From Candidatus Sabulitectum sp. (lineage in GTDB: Bacteria; Fermentibacterota; Fermentibacteria; Fermentibacterales; JCC-6), in assembly GCA_029940175.1 (NCBI GenBank), contig JAOZRM010000161.1:1-7132 (forward strand): a stretch of DNA of 7,132 bases, in the 5' to 3' direction. The notes under the pieces were generated by a model. It was not told where the DNA came from and searched no databases. It saw only the letters and a list, made by a program, of their open reading frames with translations. The position numbers and the translations under genes are program-made. Positions 1 to 6,800 of the stretch are shown one piece after another. Position 1 is the first letter of the stretch, and each line of letters begins with the position of its first letter.

Positions 1-33
1 TTATCCTCAGGCCACTTGCATACTTCTGGAGTC
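1..33. other. Short region after the operon; no terminator visible
   Basis: These 33 bases follow the TAA of the last regulator gene on the minus strand. I see no stem-loop with a T-tract and no start of a further gene. Either the terminator lies beyond the window or transcription continues into another gene. Confidence 0.5.
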
Positions 34-600
34 TTACCTTTTCAGTACACCCTGTAGCAGTATTTGCACAATAGTTTCAGACTTGGGTATTTCAGTTTTA
101 CTCAGATAAGTACTGCTCATCATAAACTCAATAATAACTCCTCTGAACATATGGCATACTACTTCAACATCAACATCCATTCCAATTTCTCCCCTTAACT
201 GTTCACGGGAAAATAGTTGAATGAGAAGAAGCTGGACGTTGTCTATTTCATTCTGCAAATTGTCAACTACCACTTTAAAAGAAGGGTCAGTGACAAGAGC
301 AAGATAGGCTTTAGGAAAATTGGGAAAATCTTCAAGCCCGGTCAAGTAATTATCTGCAATAACAACAAGAGTATCATGGAGTGATAAGTCCAATTGTAGT
401 GCAGACTTGAATAGTTCCCGAGACTGTTCAAGAATGGACATAGCAAGATTATTAAAAAGTTCATTCTTGTTCTTAAAGTGATAATAGATTGCCGGCTCAG
501 ATATATCACAAGCCTTAGCTATCATCTTCATGGAAACATTGGAATAACTTAATTCCGTTAGCAACTCAAGTGTTTTCTTGAGAATCAGGTTCTTCGTCAT
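34..600 (-). CDS. TetR/AcrR-family transcriptional regulator (operon-distal paralog)
   Basis: A 188-residue TetR-family protein with an N-terminal DNA-binding domain (about 2-50). The helix-turn-helix is at about 22-43 and carries the IYYHF signature at 38-42, followed by K-N-K. Residues about 55-185 form the helical ligand-binding and dimerisation part; no ligand can be inferred. It aligns without gaps to the promoter-proximal regulator from residue 21 to 119, with about 38 identities in 99 positions by hand count, and the C-termini also match in outline (S-E-T-I-V against A-E-T-V-V). At the start of the recognition helix it has S-E-P-A where the other has T-K-P-S, a charge change that could alter DNA preference. 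It begins about 5 residues later than its paralog. It lies 33 bases after the permease gene with its own AAAGGGG site and is probably co-transcribed with the pump. GC is about 36% by hand count, the lowest in the window. The ATG start is well placed. Confidence 0.92.
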   Translation of the reverse strand: MTKNLILKKTLELLTELSYSNVSMKMIAKACDISEPAIYYHFKNKNELFNNLAMSILEQSRELFKSALQLDLSLHDTLVVIADNYLTGLEDFPNFPKAYLALVTDPSFKVVVDNLQNEIDNVQLLLIQLFSREQLRGEIGMDVDVEVVCHMFRGVIIEFMMSSTYLSKTEIPKSETIVQILLQGVLKR

Positions 601-607
601 TTTACTA

Positions 608-614
608 CCCCTTT
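608..614 (-). promoter_or_regulatory. Ribosome binding site of the distal regulator
   Basis: The minus strand reads AAAGGGG, ending 7 bases before the ATG at 600-598. It lies in the 33-base gap after the permease stop, so the last gene has its own translation signal and is not coupled by overlap, unlike the channel and permease genes. I found no convincing promoter in this gap. Confidence 0.6.
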
Positions 615-633
615 ATCAAATACAATAGAGAAA

Positions 634-3600
634 TTAATTTTTATCATCAGTCTTGAATTTGCGCGCATACTTTGCGAAACGCTTGTGAGATCCAAGGACT
701 ACGTAAAGGCATGGAACCAGGAAAAGGGTTAATGCAGTAGCAACAGTCAGACCGCCCATTACAGATATCGCCATAGGTGCCCACATTTCAGAACCCTCTC
801 CCAGACCAAGTGCAAGGGGGGCAAGTGCCAGAATGGTAGTTAATGCAGTCATGAGAATTGGACGGAATCTGGTAACTCCACTGGTAACTATTGCATTGAC
901 AATATCCATACCATCAGCTCGGAGTCGATTGGCATAGTCAATAAGAACAATACCGTTATTAACCACAATGCCAGCCAGTAGAACAATCCCGATAAGAGAG
1001 GTTACTGAGATCGTGGTTCCAGTTATGAAGAGAGTCCAGATTACTCCTATAAGAGCCATCGGTATGGTTAGTATTATTATGAAGGGTTCCAATAGACTCT
1101 CGAACTGACCTGCCATAACCATATACACCAGCAAAGCTGCAACAATTACAGCAAGACCAAGGAAGAGCAATGTTTCCTTCATATCCTCGGTCTGTCCACC
1201 AACTTCGAACCTCATCCCTCTTGTATCCAAAGTATCCATCATTACATCAACATCTTTGGCAACATCACCGAGGGATCTTCCCGAAACAGCACAGAAGATG
1301 GAAGCAACTCTGGACTGATTCCGTCTTGCAATTTCAGGTGAAGCAATTCTTTCAACGAAGGTGCCCAAGCCATCTAGCGGCATCCCGGCGATGGTAAAAG
1401 CCCTGAAATCTTCCTGTGAATCTCTGAACTCAGGAGCCAATCTTACAACTACATCAAACTCATCATCTATTTCCCTGTAGAAGGTTGCAGGAGCTCCCTG
1501 AAAAGCCGTTGAAAGCTCACCTGAGACAAAAGCAGGCGAGAGACCTCGCATTGCAAGCTGAACATACCCCGGAACAAACGAAAGCTCCGTAGAATGAGCA
1601 TCAATAGATGTAGTGACTTCTTTCGTTCCGGGAATGCTGGATAGCTCTACACCTATCTGCTCAGCAACAGATCGCAATTCTTCCAGATCATCTCCGTAAA
1701 GAGTGATCTCCACAGCGTTGGAACTGCCCATCATCATTTGTGAGGATTTTTCCATATCGTACTGAATATCTGGCATTTCATCCAGCATATTGCGGATTTC
1801 ATCTTTGTACTCTGGAACTGACATCTCTCGATCAGATACATCGCAAAGCCGCATCATGAAGGCCATTTGGTTGGGACCAACGGCTCCCATAACGGCTTCC
1901 ATTCCGCCTTCTTGTCCAATTTTTACATACATTGACTGTAAGTCATCACCCAAAAGTTCTCTCAACTGCATTTCTATTACATTTGCAGTGCTATCAGTTG
2001 ATTCGAGATCTGTTCCAAAAGTTCTTTCAGCATTCAGGCTTATAAATCCCATATCAGGCTGTTCCATGAATTCCCTGGGAATTCCTTGCATAACCAATAG
2101 GGATATAACCAGAAGAACAACTGTTCCAAGGATTACAGATTTCTTTCTGGTCAGGGCTTTTTGCAGCAGGGCTTTATACTTTTCAAGTACCCCGTCCATT
2201 TTAAGTGAATGCTTGTGAGCAATTGACCCCTTTTTGTGAGATGAAACCAGATTCTTTGTTTTTGAAGCAAGAAGAGGAACAAGAGTAAGGGCAACAAAAA
2301 GTGACATAATAATAGTAAAACTGATCGTCAGACTCATGTCTCTGAACATCATACCTGTTATACCTGGAACGAATAGAATCGGGAGGAAAACGACTATAGT
2401 TGTAAGAGTTGATGCAGTAATAGCCATACCAACTTCTTCAGTGGCAGCGATGGATGCTTGCTGTGGTGACTGCCCCATTTCTCTATGTCTGAAAATATTT
2501 TCAAGGACAACAATAGAGTTGTCAACAAGCATACCAACAGAAAGAACAAGGCCGGAAAGTGAAATCAGATTTAGGGTGACATCGAACAACCTCAATGCAA
2601 TGAAGCAGAGAATAACGGAGACAGGAATCGAGATTGCGACCACGAGAGAAGTCCTCCAGGAGCGCAGGAAGAAAAGAAGAACAAGCGACGCCACAACCAG
2701 CGCAATCAAACCTGTATCAGCAAGATTCATTATCGATTTGTTTATGAAATCAGCCTGACTGAACACTATACTTGAAGAGAACGCACTTCCAAAGCTGTCA
2801 TCAATTTCTGAAAGGGAATCGATAACCCTACCGCAAACATTGACAGTATTGGCGTCAGCCCGCCTGAAAACCACCATAACTACTGAACTGCTGCCATCTA
2901 CACGAACAATTGATTTTATATCTTTGTACCCGCGATAAATAGATGCAACATTTTGAAGTTGAACTGGCATCCCTGCGTTCTGTCCAACAACAAGACGCCC
3001 GATCTCTTCAAGGTCATGAAATGCTGTTTCTACCTTCATGTTCATGTAGGTTCCGTTGAAGCTGAAATCACCTGCCGGTACGTCTTCCCTTACTGAACTA
3101 AGAGCTCCTACAAGTTGGCTTAAAGAAAGTCCTTGTTCGGAGAGAATTATCGGATTGACATCAACATTTATCTGTTCCTCAATTCCACCTCTGGTCATAG
3201 TGGAACCAACTCCATCAATCCTGTTGATGAGTGGCTCAATATCATTCTCTATTAAGTATCTCAACTCTGCTTCGTTTAGGACGTCACTTGAGAAAGAAAG
3301 AAACATTATCGGAGAGAGACTGGGATCAAGAGCAATTACCATTGGATCAGATACATCTTCAGGAAGCTCATCTTCATAGAGATCCAGTGCATTGCGAATA
3401 TCAATCTCCGCCTGGTTCATGTCGGTTCCCCATTCGAACTCAGCGAAAATAACACTGCTACCAGAGCCGGAGGTTGATTCAATATTCTTAAGATTCATAA
3501 CCTGGGAGACAGATTCTTCAAGAACATCTGTAACCAGCCGTTCCATTTCCTCTGGACCAGTTCCACGCATCATACTTACAATCACAATCTGCGGGAATTC

Positions 3601-3720
3601 AAGTTTCGGAAAAAGATCTAGGCCGAGCTGTGAAAGAGAGAATATTCCGAATCCGATAAATGCAATAAATACCATAATCATCGAGATACTACGGCGTACA
3701 GCTATTTCCGGTAATCTCAT
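634..3720 (-). CDS. RND-family efflux permease, inner-membrane pump subunit
   Basis: A 1028-residue resistance-nodulation-division transporter, full length for the family. TM1 (about 10-32) is followed by a large periplasmic loop (33 to about 330), TM2-TM6 (about 333-490), a cytoplasmic connector with TM7 (about 528-546), a second periplasmic loop (547 to about 845) and TM8-TM12 (about 850-1010). Recognisable motifs: GTGPEEME near 53-60 in the first porter domain; GMLVDNSIVVLEN in TM4; GQFESLLEPF near 871-880; GIVVNNGIVLIDY in TM10; RFRPILMT at 951-958. Against the AcrB proton relay, D407 is kept (D400), D408 is Asn (N401), K940 is Asn (N921), and R971 and T978 are kept (R951, T958). From memory, this DN/NN pattern is shared by a broad SwrC/YerP-like set of permeases, so it does not imply inactivity. 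The second periplasmic loop has an unusually Met-rich segment (607-664). I see no clear Shine-Dalgarno before the ATG, which overlaps the adaptor stop (ATGA), so translation probably relies on coupling. Substrate is unknown: drugs, lipids or soft metals all remain possible. Confidence 0.95.
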   Translation of the reverse strand: MRLPEIAVRRSISMIMVFIAFIGFGIFSLSQLGLDLFPKLEFPQIVIVSMMRGTGPEEMERLVTDVLEESVSQVMNLKNIESTSGSGSSVIFAEFEWGTDMNQAEIDIRNALDLYEDELPEDVSDPMVIALDPSLSPIMFLSFSSDVLNEAELRYLIENDIEPLINRIDGVGSTMTRGGIEEQINVDVNPIILSEQGLSLSQLVGALSSVREDVPAGDFSFNGTYMNMKVETAFHDLEEIGRLVVGQNAGMPVQLQNVASIYRGYKDIKSIVRVDGSSSVVMVVFRRADANTVNVCGRVIDSLSEIDDSFGSAFSSSIVFSQADFINKSIMNLADTGLIALVVASLVLLFFLRSWRTSLVVAISIPVSVILCFIALRLFDVTLNLISLSGLVLSVGMLVDNSIVVLENIFRHREMGQSPQQASIAATEEVGMAITASTLTTIVVFLPILFVPGITGMMFRDMSLTISFTIIMSLFVALTLVPLLASKTKNLVSSHKKGSIAHKHSLKMDGVLEKYKALLQKALTRKKSVILGTVVLLVISLLVMQGIPREFMEQPDMGFISLNAERTFGTDLESTDSTANVIEMQLRELLGDDLQSMYVKIGQEGGMEAVMGAVGPNQMAFMMRLCDVSDREMSVPEYKDEIRNMLDEMPDIQYDMEKSSQMMMGSSNAVEITLYGDDLEELRSVAEQIGVELSSIPGTKEVTTSIDAHSTELSFVPGYVQLAMRGLSPAFVSGELSTAFQGAPATFYREIDDEFDVVVRLAPEFRDSQEDFRAFTIAGMPLDGLGTFVERIASPEIARRNQSRVASIFCAVSGRSLGDVAKDVDVMMDTLDTRGMRFEVGGQTEDMKETLLFLGLAVIVAALLVYMVMAGQFESLLEPFIIILTIPMALIGVIWTLFITGTTISVTSLIGIVLLAGIVVNNGIVLIDYANRLRADGMDIVNAIVTSGVTRFRPILMTALTTILALAPLALGLGEGSEMWAPMAISVMGGLTVATALTLFLVPCLYVVLGSHKRFAKYARKFKTDDKN

Positions 3721-4778
3721 TCTGACACCAATACCACTTCTGAGCCATCAGCAACACGACTCTGACCTCGGACAATCAAGGAATCACCAGAAGATACACC
3801 CGATATTACTTCAACCATTCCTTCAGAGAAAATGCCTGTTTCTATTCCTCTTAACTCAGCCACTCCGTTAACTACAAGAGCAACCTGGTTACCCTCGACA
3901 GTTCTTAGCAAGGCTAACTCTGGTATTACAAGGGCTTCCTTTGTCTCAACCTCAATGGTTATTCTTCCTGTCATGCCAGGTCTTATAAGACCATGGGAAT
4001 CTTCGAATTGAATTTCAACAGGAACAAGACCGGATACAGGATCCACAACTGATGATACTGCAGAAACCACACCAGGGTAAGAGGTCCCTCCGAGAGAGCT
4101 TAGGGTGATAACAGCAGGAAGACCAGCAGAGAGCTCATGTAAATGATTCTCAGAAACATATACATGAGCTTTGACACCAGAAGGATTGACTATTGAAATA
4201 AGTGGTTGGCCCATGGCGGGATTTCCAGTTCTGGCCCATATTCTTCCAACAACACCGTCAAAGGGGGCTTCGATGCAAGAGCGATCACTCAAAGTCCTGG
4301 CCTGAGTATAGCCAGCGTAAGCCCTGTTCACAGCTGCAGCTGCAGCTGCAGCACCTACGGAAGCAGCATCATATTGCTGCTCGCTTACACTGCCTGCTTC
4401 AAAGAGCATTGAAAGCCTCTCCAGGTTGGTTGCGGCGTTATCAGAATTAGCCCTGGCAGCACTGACTGCGGCACTAGCCGCTGCAGTTCCGGCACTTGTC
4501 TGCTGATCGGAATCAAGTTGAACTAATTGCTGACCCTGTATAACGGTGTCGCCTTCACGAACGAGAACTCCTTCAATAATCCCCGGCATGGCTGCGTAAA
4601 TAACTGCCTCTTCTATTCCTTCAAGTCGAGCATCAACCATTATCTTTCTGGTAATCTCAGCAGTTCTAATCTCGATTGAAGCCACAGGTACGGCTTTTTC
4701 CTCTGTCTCGTCAGTACCCCCGCAACCGGTGAACAAAACAATTAATGCTACAACTAACGGCATATAAGTAGTTTTCAT
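3717..4778 (-). CDS. RND efflux periplasmic adaptor (membrane fusion) lipoprotein
   Basis: A 353-residue adaptor linking the inner-membrane permease to the TolC-like channel. The N-terminus has a lipoprotein-type signal with cysteine at residue 19 (L-F-T-G-C); Phe at -3 is slightly off consensus, and Gly at +2 gives no inner-membrane retention signal by the E. coli rule. Order of parts: split lipoyl/biotinyl-like domain (about 58-92 and 169-200, the second half opening IEAPFDGVVG), an alanine-rich alpha-helical hairpin (about 95-165), a beta-barrel domain (about 203-276) and a membrane-proximal domain to the end. At the hairpin tip R121, L125 and S132 match the R-xxx-L-xxxxxx-S spacing of AcrA (R128, L132, S139) used to dock TolC-type channels. 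AGGAG at 4788-4784 lies 5 bases before the ATG, inside the end of the channel gene. Its TGA overlaps the permease ATG. A run of seven alanines in the hairpin is encoded by a CAGCTG tandem repeat. Confidence 0.93.
   Translation of the reverse strand: MKTTYMPLVVALIVLFTGCGGTDETEEKAVPVASIEIRTAEITRKIMVDARLEGIEEAVIYAAMPGIIEGVLVREGDTVIQGQQLVQLDSDQQTSAGTAAASAAVSAARANSDNAATNLERLSMLFEAGSVSEQQYDAASVGAAAAAAAVNRAYAGYTQARTLSDRSCIEAPFDGVVGRIWARTGNPAMGQPLISIVNPSGVKAHVYVSENHLHELSAGLPAVITLSSLGGTSYPGVVSAVSSVVDPVSGLVPVEIQFEDSHGLIRPGMTGRITIEVETKEALVIPELALLRTVEGNQVALVVNGVAELRGIETGIFSEGMVEVISGVSSGDSLIVRGQSRVADGSEVVLVSE
4331..4352. repeat. CAGCTG hexanucleotide microsatellite inside the adaptor gene
   Basis: Three full copies plus four bases of CAGCTG run without a mismatch over 22 bases. 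The unit is self-complementary, so the tract reads the same on both strands. It encodes residues 143-150 of the adaptor (seven Ala then Val) in the returning helix of the alpha-hairpin. Because the unit is six bases, gain or loss of a copy would add or remove two residues without breaking the frame. It may simply reflect alanine-rich coding; instability is a possibility, not something one sequence can show. Confidence 0.75.
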
Positions 4779-4780
4779 GT

Positions 4781-6106
4781 TTACTCCTGTATTTTATGTT
4801 GTGTAAGTGTATTATCTTTGGAATACCAGTCAAGCGCTCCGCACACTCTCAGAACAGAAGCTTCAGCTACCCTGAGGCTGAACAGGGCAGCTGCCCTGTT
4901 TGTTCTAGCCATGGTGAGTGCAAGAAGAGCCTGATCCATTTCCAGCTGACTGATTACTCCGGTTTCAAAAGACACCTGGGCTATTTCAACAACTTCTTCA
5001 GCCTGAAGCAGTGTGTAGTCTGTTGCATTCACCCGTTCCCGTGCAGCCTCAAGACTGTTCCATGCCTGTTGAAGAGAAAAAGAGACTGCGTTCTCGAGAG
5101 CAAATGCATTGGTTTCAGAAGTAAGTTTTGACATTTGGGCAGATTTGTAACCAGCTATGTCCGAGTAACCGTCAAAAAGTGGAATCTGAAGAGAGATCAT
5201 AAAGCTGAGATCTCTGTCATAATCAGTATCAGTAAAATGCCAGTTGTCCCTCATTGCCTGAAAACTGTATGAAGTGCGAAACAGAAGACTGGGCATGAAT
5301 TCGGCCCTTGCCATTCTTACCTGTGATGAACCCATCTCTCTGAGATCAGACGCTATATCCAAATCAGGATTATTTTCTCTCATGTGGGTTTCCGCTTCTT
5401 CAAACGATACCGGGATACCTAGTGGAAGTGGTTCTTCAAGGTATCCTTCTGGAACTACTTCTCTTATCTCAAGCCCCATGGCAAATGCAAGTGCAGTTCT
5501 TGCATTCTCTGCCGCCATTCTGGTTTCAATAACTCCTGGTTTCCGATTCTCCCAGGCAACCTCGCTTTGGAGAAGGTCAAATCTAGAAATAATTCCGGAC
5601 TCATACTTAATTCTTGAAACTGAGTAAGCCTCCTCGGCGATTGATAGAGCTTCTTCGGCTACCACTGCAAGTTCTTCGGCAAGTAAGGCACCATAGAAAA
5701 CAGCAGTAACTTCTTCAACAGTATTTTGCTCACTTACTGCAAGTGATGCTTCAGCCATCTCGGTGGCAATCCCGGAAAGATTACTTCCAGCTACGGCTTG
5801 TGGAACATAGAGTGGTACATCAACATTAATACCAGCCTCTGACATATATTCGCTGCCCATGGAAATTGAACCCATGCCGGGAATATCGAGTTGCTGCACA
5901 TCCGCAGAGTGAATATATGTCAGACCAGCGGATATTTTCGGAAGGAACCAGAGAGAAGCTGCTCTACCTTCCTGGATCGAACTTTGAAGCGAATTTCTTG
6001 AAGCAATAATATCGCTTCTGGAACTGAGGGCGGTCTGGATAGCTTCGTCTAGAGTAACCGCTCCAGCGATATAGATGATTATTAAAACCAGAGTCAGTGA
6101 TTTCAT
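4781..6106 (-). CDS. TolC-like outer-membrane efflux channel protein
   Basis: A 441-residue outer-membrane factor, the exit duct of the tripartite pump. Residues 1-16 look like a short signal peptide (hydrophobic, ending in A-G-A); there is no lipobox cysteine, so it is probably not lipidated. The mature part shows the family's internal duplication. Each half has beta-strand pairs (about 57-67 and 90-101; 271-280 and 300-313) and long helices carrying the repeat signature G-[IV]-I-S: GIISRFDLLQSE at 171-182 and GVISQLEMDQAL at 383-394. The duplicated, alternating strand/helix plan fits a trimeric 12-strand barrel with a periplasmic alpha-helical tunnel, as known for TolC. Length is in the usual range for the family. 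The ATG overlaps the TGA of the upstream regulator (ATGA), with GAAAGG 7 bases upstream (6114-6119). Its stop is 2 bases before the adaptor gene, whose ribosome binding site lies within its last codons. A partner role with the adaptor and permease is strongly implied by position. Confidence 0.93.
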   Translation of the reverse strand: MKSLTLVLIIIYIAGAVTLDEAIQTALSSRSDIIASRNSLQSSIQEGRAASLWFLPKISAGLTYIHSADVQQLDIPGMGSISMGSEYMSEAGINVDVPLYVPQAVAGSNLSGIATEMAEASLAVSEQNTVEEVTAVFYGALLAEELAVVAEEALSIAEEAYSVSRIKYESGIISRFDLLQSEVAWENRKPGVIETRMAAENARTALAFAMGLEIREVVPEGYLEEPLPLGIPVSFEEAETHMRENNPDLDIASDLREMGSSQVRMARAEFMPSLLFRTSYSFQAMRDNWHFTDTDYDRDLSFMISLQIPLFDGYSDIAGYKSAQMSKLTSETNAFALENAVSFSLQQAWNSLEAARERVNATDYTLLQAEEVVEIAQVSFETGVISQLEMDQALLALTMARTNRAAALFSLRVAEASVLRVCGALDWYSKDNTLTQHKIQE

Positions 6107-6720
6107 TTATTGACCTTTCTCTTTTTCCGGTAATTTTCAGTGCTGATTCCGTCCAGAATAGCATCTACAACAGTTTCAGCCGCAGGCAATTTCTCACTAT
6201 CAATGCATCCATGAAGAGCACGAATCAAATAAGTATTCAAAGTAGAGTGAAACATTATTGAAGTGAGTAGAGGGTCAGTAGAAGACTTTATCTCTCCAAC
6301 AGCAATTGCCTCTGTAAATTTTGGAATTATTGACTGTTGCAGTGCCATAATATCATCCTGCAGGGAATCGATAAGGTCTCTTATATCGGGGACAAAGAGA
6401 AAAGAAAGATGCGTTCGAACCAGATCCGGTTGCTTCTCGAGAGACTCGAACCGAACCTCGCCTATTAGAATAAGTGTTTCTCTTAAGGGAAGATCTAACT
6501 CAATAATGGTCATCAATTCTGATTTAATCCGCTCATAAATCCTCTGGGCCAAAGCAATAAACAGCCCTTGTTTGTTATTGAAATGGTAGTAAATGGAGGG
6601 TTTAGTTAAGCCGCAGGCTTCTGCAATATCTGACATTGAAACATTAGCAAAAGAGTGCCTGGCAAATAACTCAATACCGGTGTCAAGTATCATTTCTTTA
6701 GTTTCTTTGGAATTTTGCAA
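6103..6720 (-). CDS. TetR/AcrR-family transcriptional regulator (promoter-proximal, TTG start)
   Basis: A 205-residue protein of typical TetR-family size, probably the local repressor of the pump operon. The N-terminal three-helix DNA-binding domain spans about residues 6-55. Its helix-turn-helix (about 27-48) includes the family signature IYYHF at 43-47 followed by N-K before the ligand-binding domain. Residues about 60-190 are the all-helical, variable ligand-binding and dimerisation part, whose ligand cannot be read from sequence; the tail is basic. The start is TTG, fixed by an upstream in-frame stop and a strong ribosome binding site. It is the first gene after a promoter with an inverted repeat over the -10 box, which suggests autorepression of the whole operon, relieved when a pump substrate binds. 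Its TGA overlaps the ATG of the channel gene (ATGA), indicating translational coupling. It is a paralog of the regulator at 34-600. GC by hand count is about 39%, lower than the pump genes. Confidence 0.93.
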   Translation of the reverse strand: MQNSKETKEMILDTGIELFARHSFANVSMSDIAEACGLTKPSIYYHFNNKQGLFIALAQRIYERIKSELMTIIELDLPLRETLILIGEVRFESLEKQPDLVRTHLSFLFVPDIRDLIDSLQDDIMALQQSIIPKFTEAIAVGEIKSSTDPLLTSIMFHSTLNTYLIRALHGCIDSEKLPAAETVVDAILDGISTENYRKKRKVNK

Positions 6721-6728
6721 TTCTCAAT

Positions 6729-6737
6729 CTCCTTCTT
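6729..6737 (-). promoter_or_regulatory. Strong Shine-Dalgarno that fixes a TTG start
   Basis: The minus strand reads AAGAAGGAG here, ending 8 bases before the TTG at 6720-6718. An in-frame TGA lies at 6726-6724, two codons before the TTG, so translation cannot start further upstream. The next in-frame Met is codon 10, which has no such site in front of it and would cut into helix 1 of the DNA-binding domain. Together these support TTG as the true start. Confidence 0.8.
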
Positions 6738-6743
6738 TGAATA

Positions 6744-6767
6744 CTTACTTAGTGGTATATAAGCAAG
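6744..6767. promoter_or_regulatory. Probable TetR-family operator (inverted repeat over the -10 box)
   Basis: On the plus strand the left arm is CTTACTTA (6744-6751) and the right arm is TAAGCAAG (6760-6767), separated by 8 bases. The right arm's reverse complement, CTTGCTTA, matches the left arm at 7 of 8 positions. The 24-base span covers the -10 hexamer and the expected transcription start, so a bound dimer would block RNA polymerase. Operators of AcrR-like TetR-family repressors of RND pumps are of similar length and are commonly placed over their promoters. The likely ligand is the regulator encoded immediately downstream, and possibly also its paralog at 34-600. The symmetry is observed; the protein-operator pairing is inferred. 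Confidence 0.65.
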
Positions 6768-6784
6768 CTGGTAATACATGTCAA
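6756..6784 (-). promoter_or_regulatory. Sigma-70-type promoter of the efflux operon
   Basis: Reading the minus strand, a perfect -35 hexamer TTGACA (6784-6779) is followed after exactly 17 bases by TATATA (6761-6756), five of six matches to TATAAT. Transcription would start near 6749, leaving a leader of about 30 bases before the TTG start of the first regulator gene. The promoter lies wholly in the 80-base gap after the upstream membrane-protein gene. The match and spacing are seen directly; use in vivo is inferred. The form fits a housekeeping sigma of the common type rather than the Bacteroidota-type consensus. Confidence 0.8.
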
Positions 6785-6800
6785 TTAAGACTTCATTATT

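Noticed and set aside
611..630. Imperfect inverted repeat CTTTAT-N8-ATAGAG in the gap before the distal regulator, with the same 8-base spacing as the main operator-like repeat.
   Set aside because: Arms match at only 5 of 6 positions, do not resemble the arms at 6744-6767, overlap the ribosome binding site, and lack a convincing promoter. Easily chance in AT-rich DNA.
634..3720. Specific assignment of the permease to a named pump (AcrB, MexB, CusA or SwrC).
   Set aside because: TM4/TM10 motifs differ from AcrB and CusA, and similarity to SwrC-like permeases is judged from memory. No symbol is justified without a tree.
1170..5627. Plus-strand open frames of roughly 70-160 codons lying opposite the permease, adaptor and channel genes.
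   Set aside because: They lie antisense to well-supported genes, have low-complexity or Ser/Arg-rich translations with no recognisable domains, and are best explained as shadows of the real coding frames.
5964..6164. A 66-codon minus-strand frame bridging the end of the first regulator and the start of the channel gene.
   Set aside because: It overlaps two confident genes in another frame and its product has no domain features; the ATGA junction explains the region.
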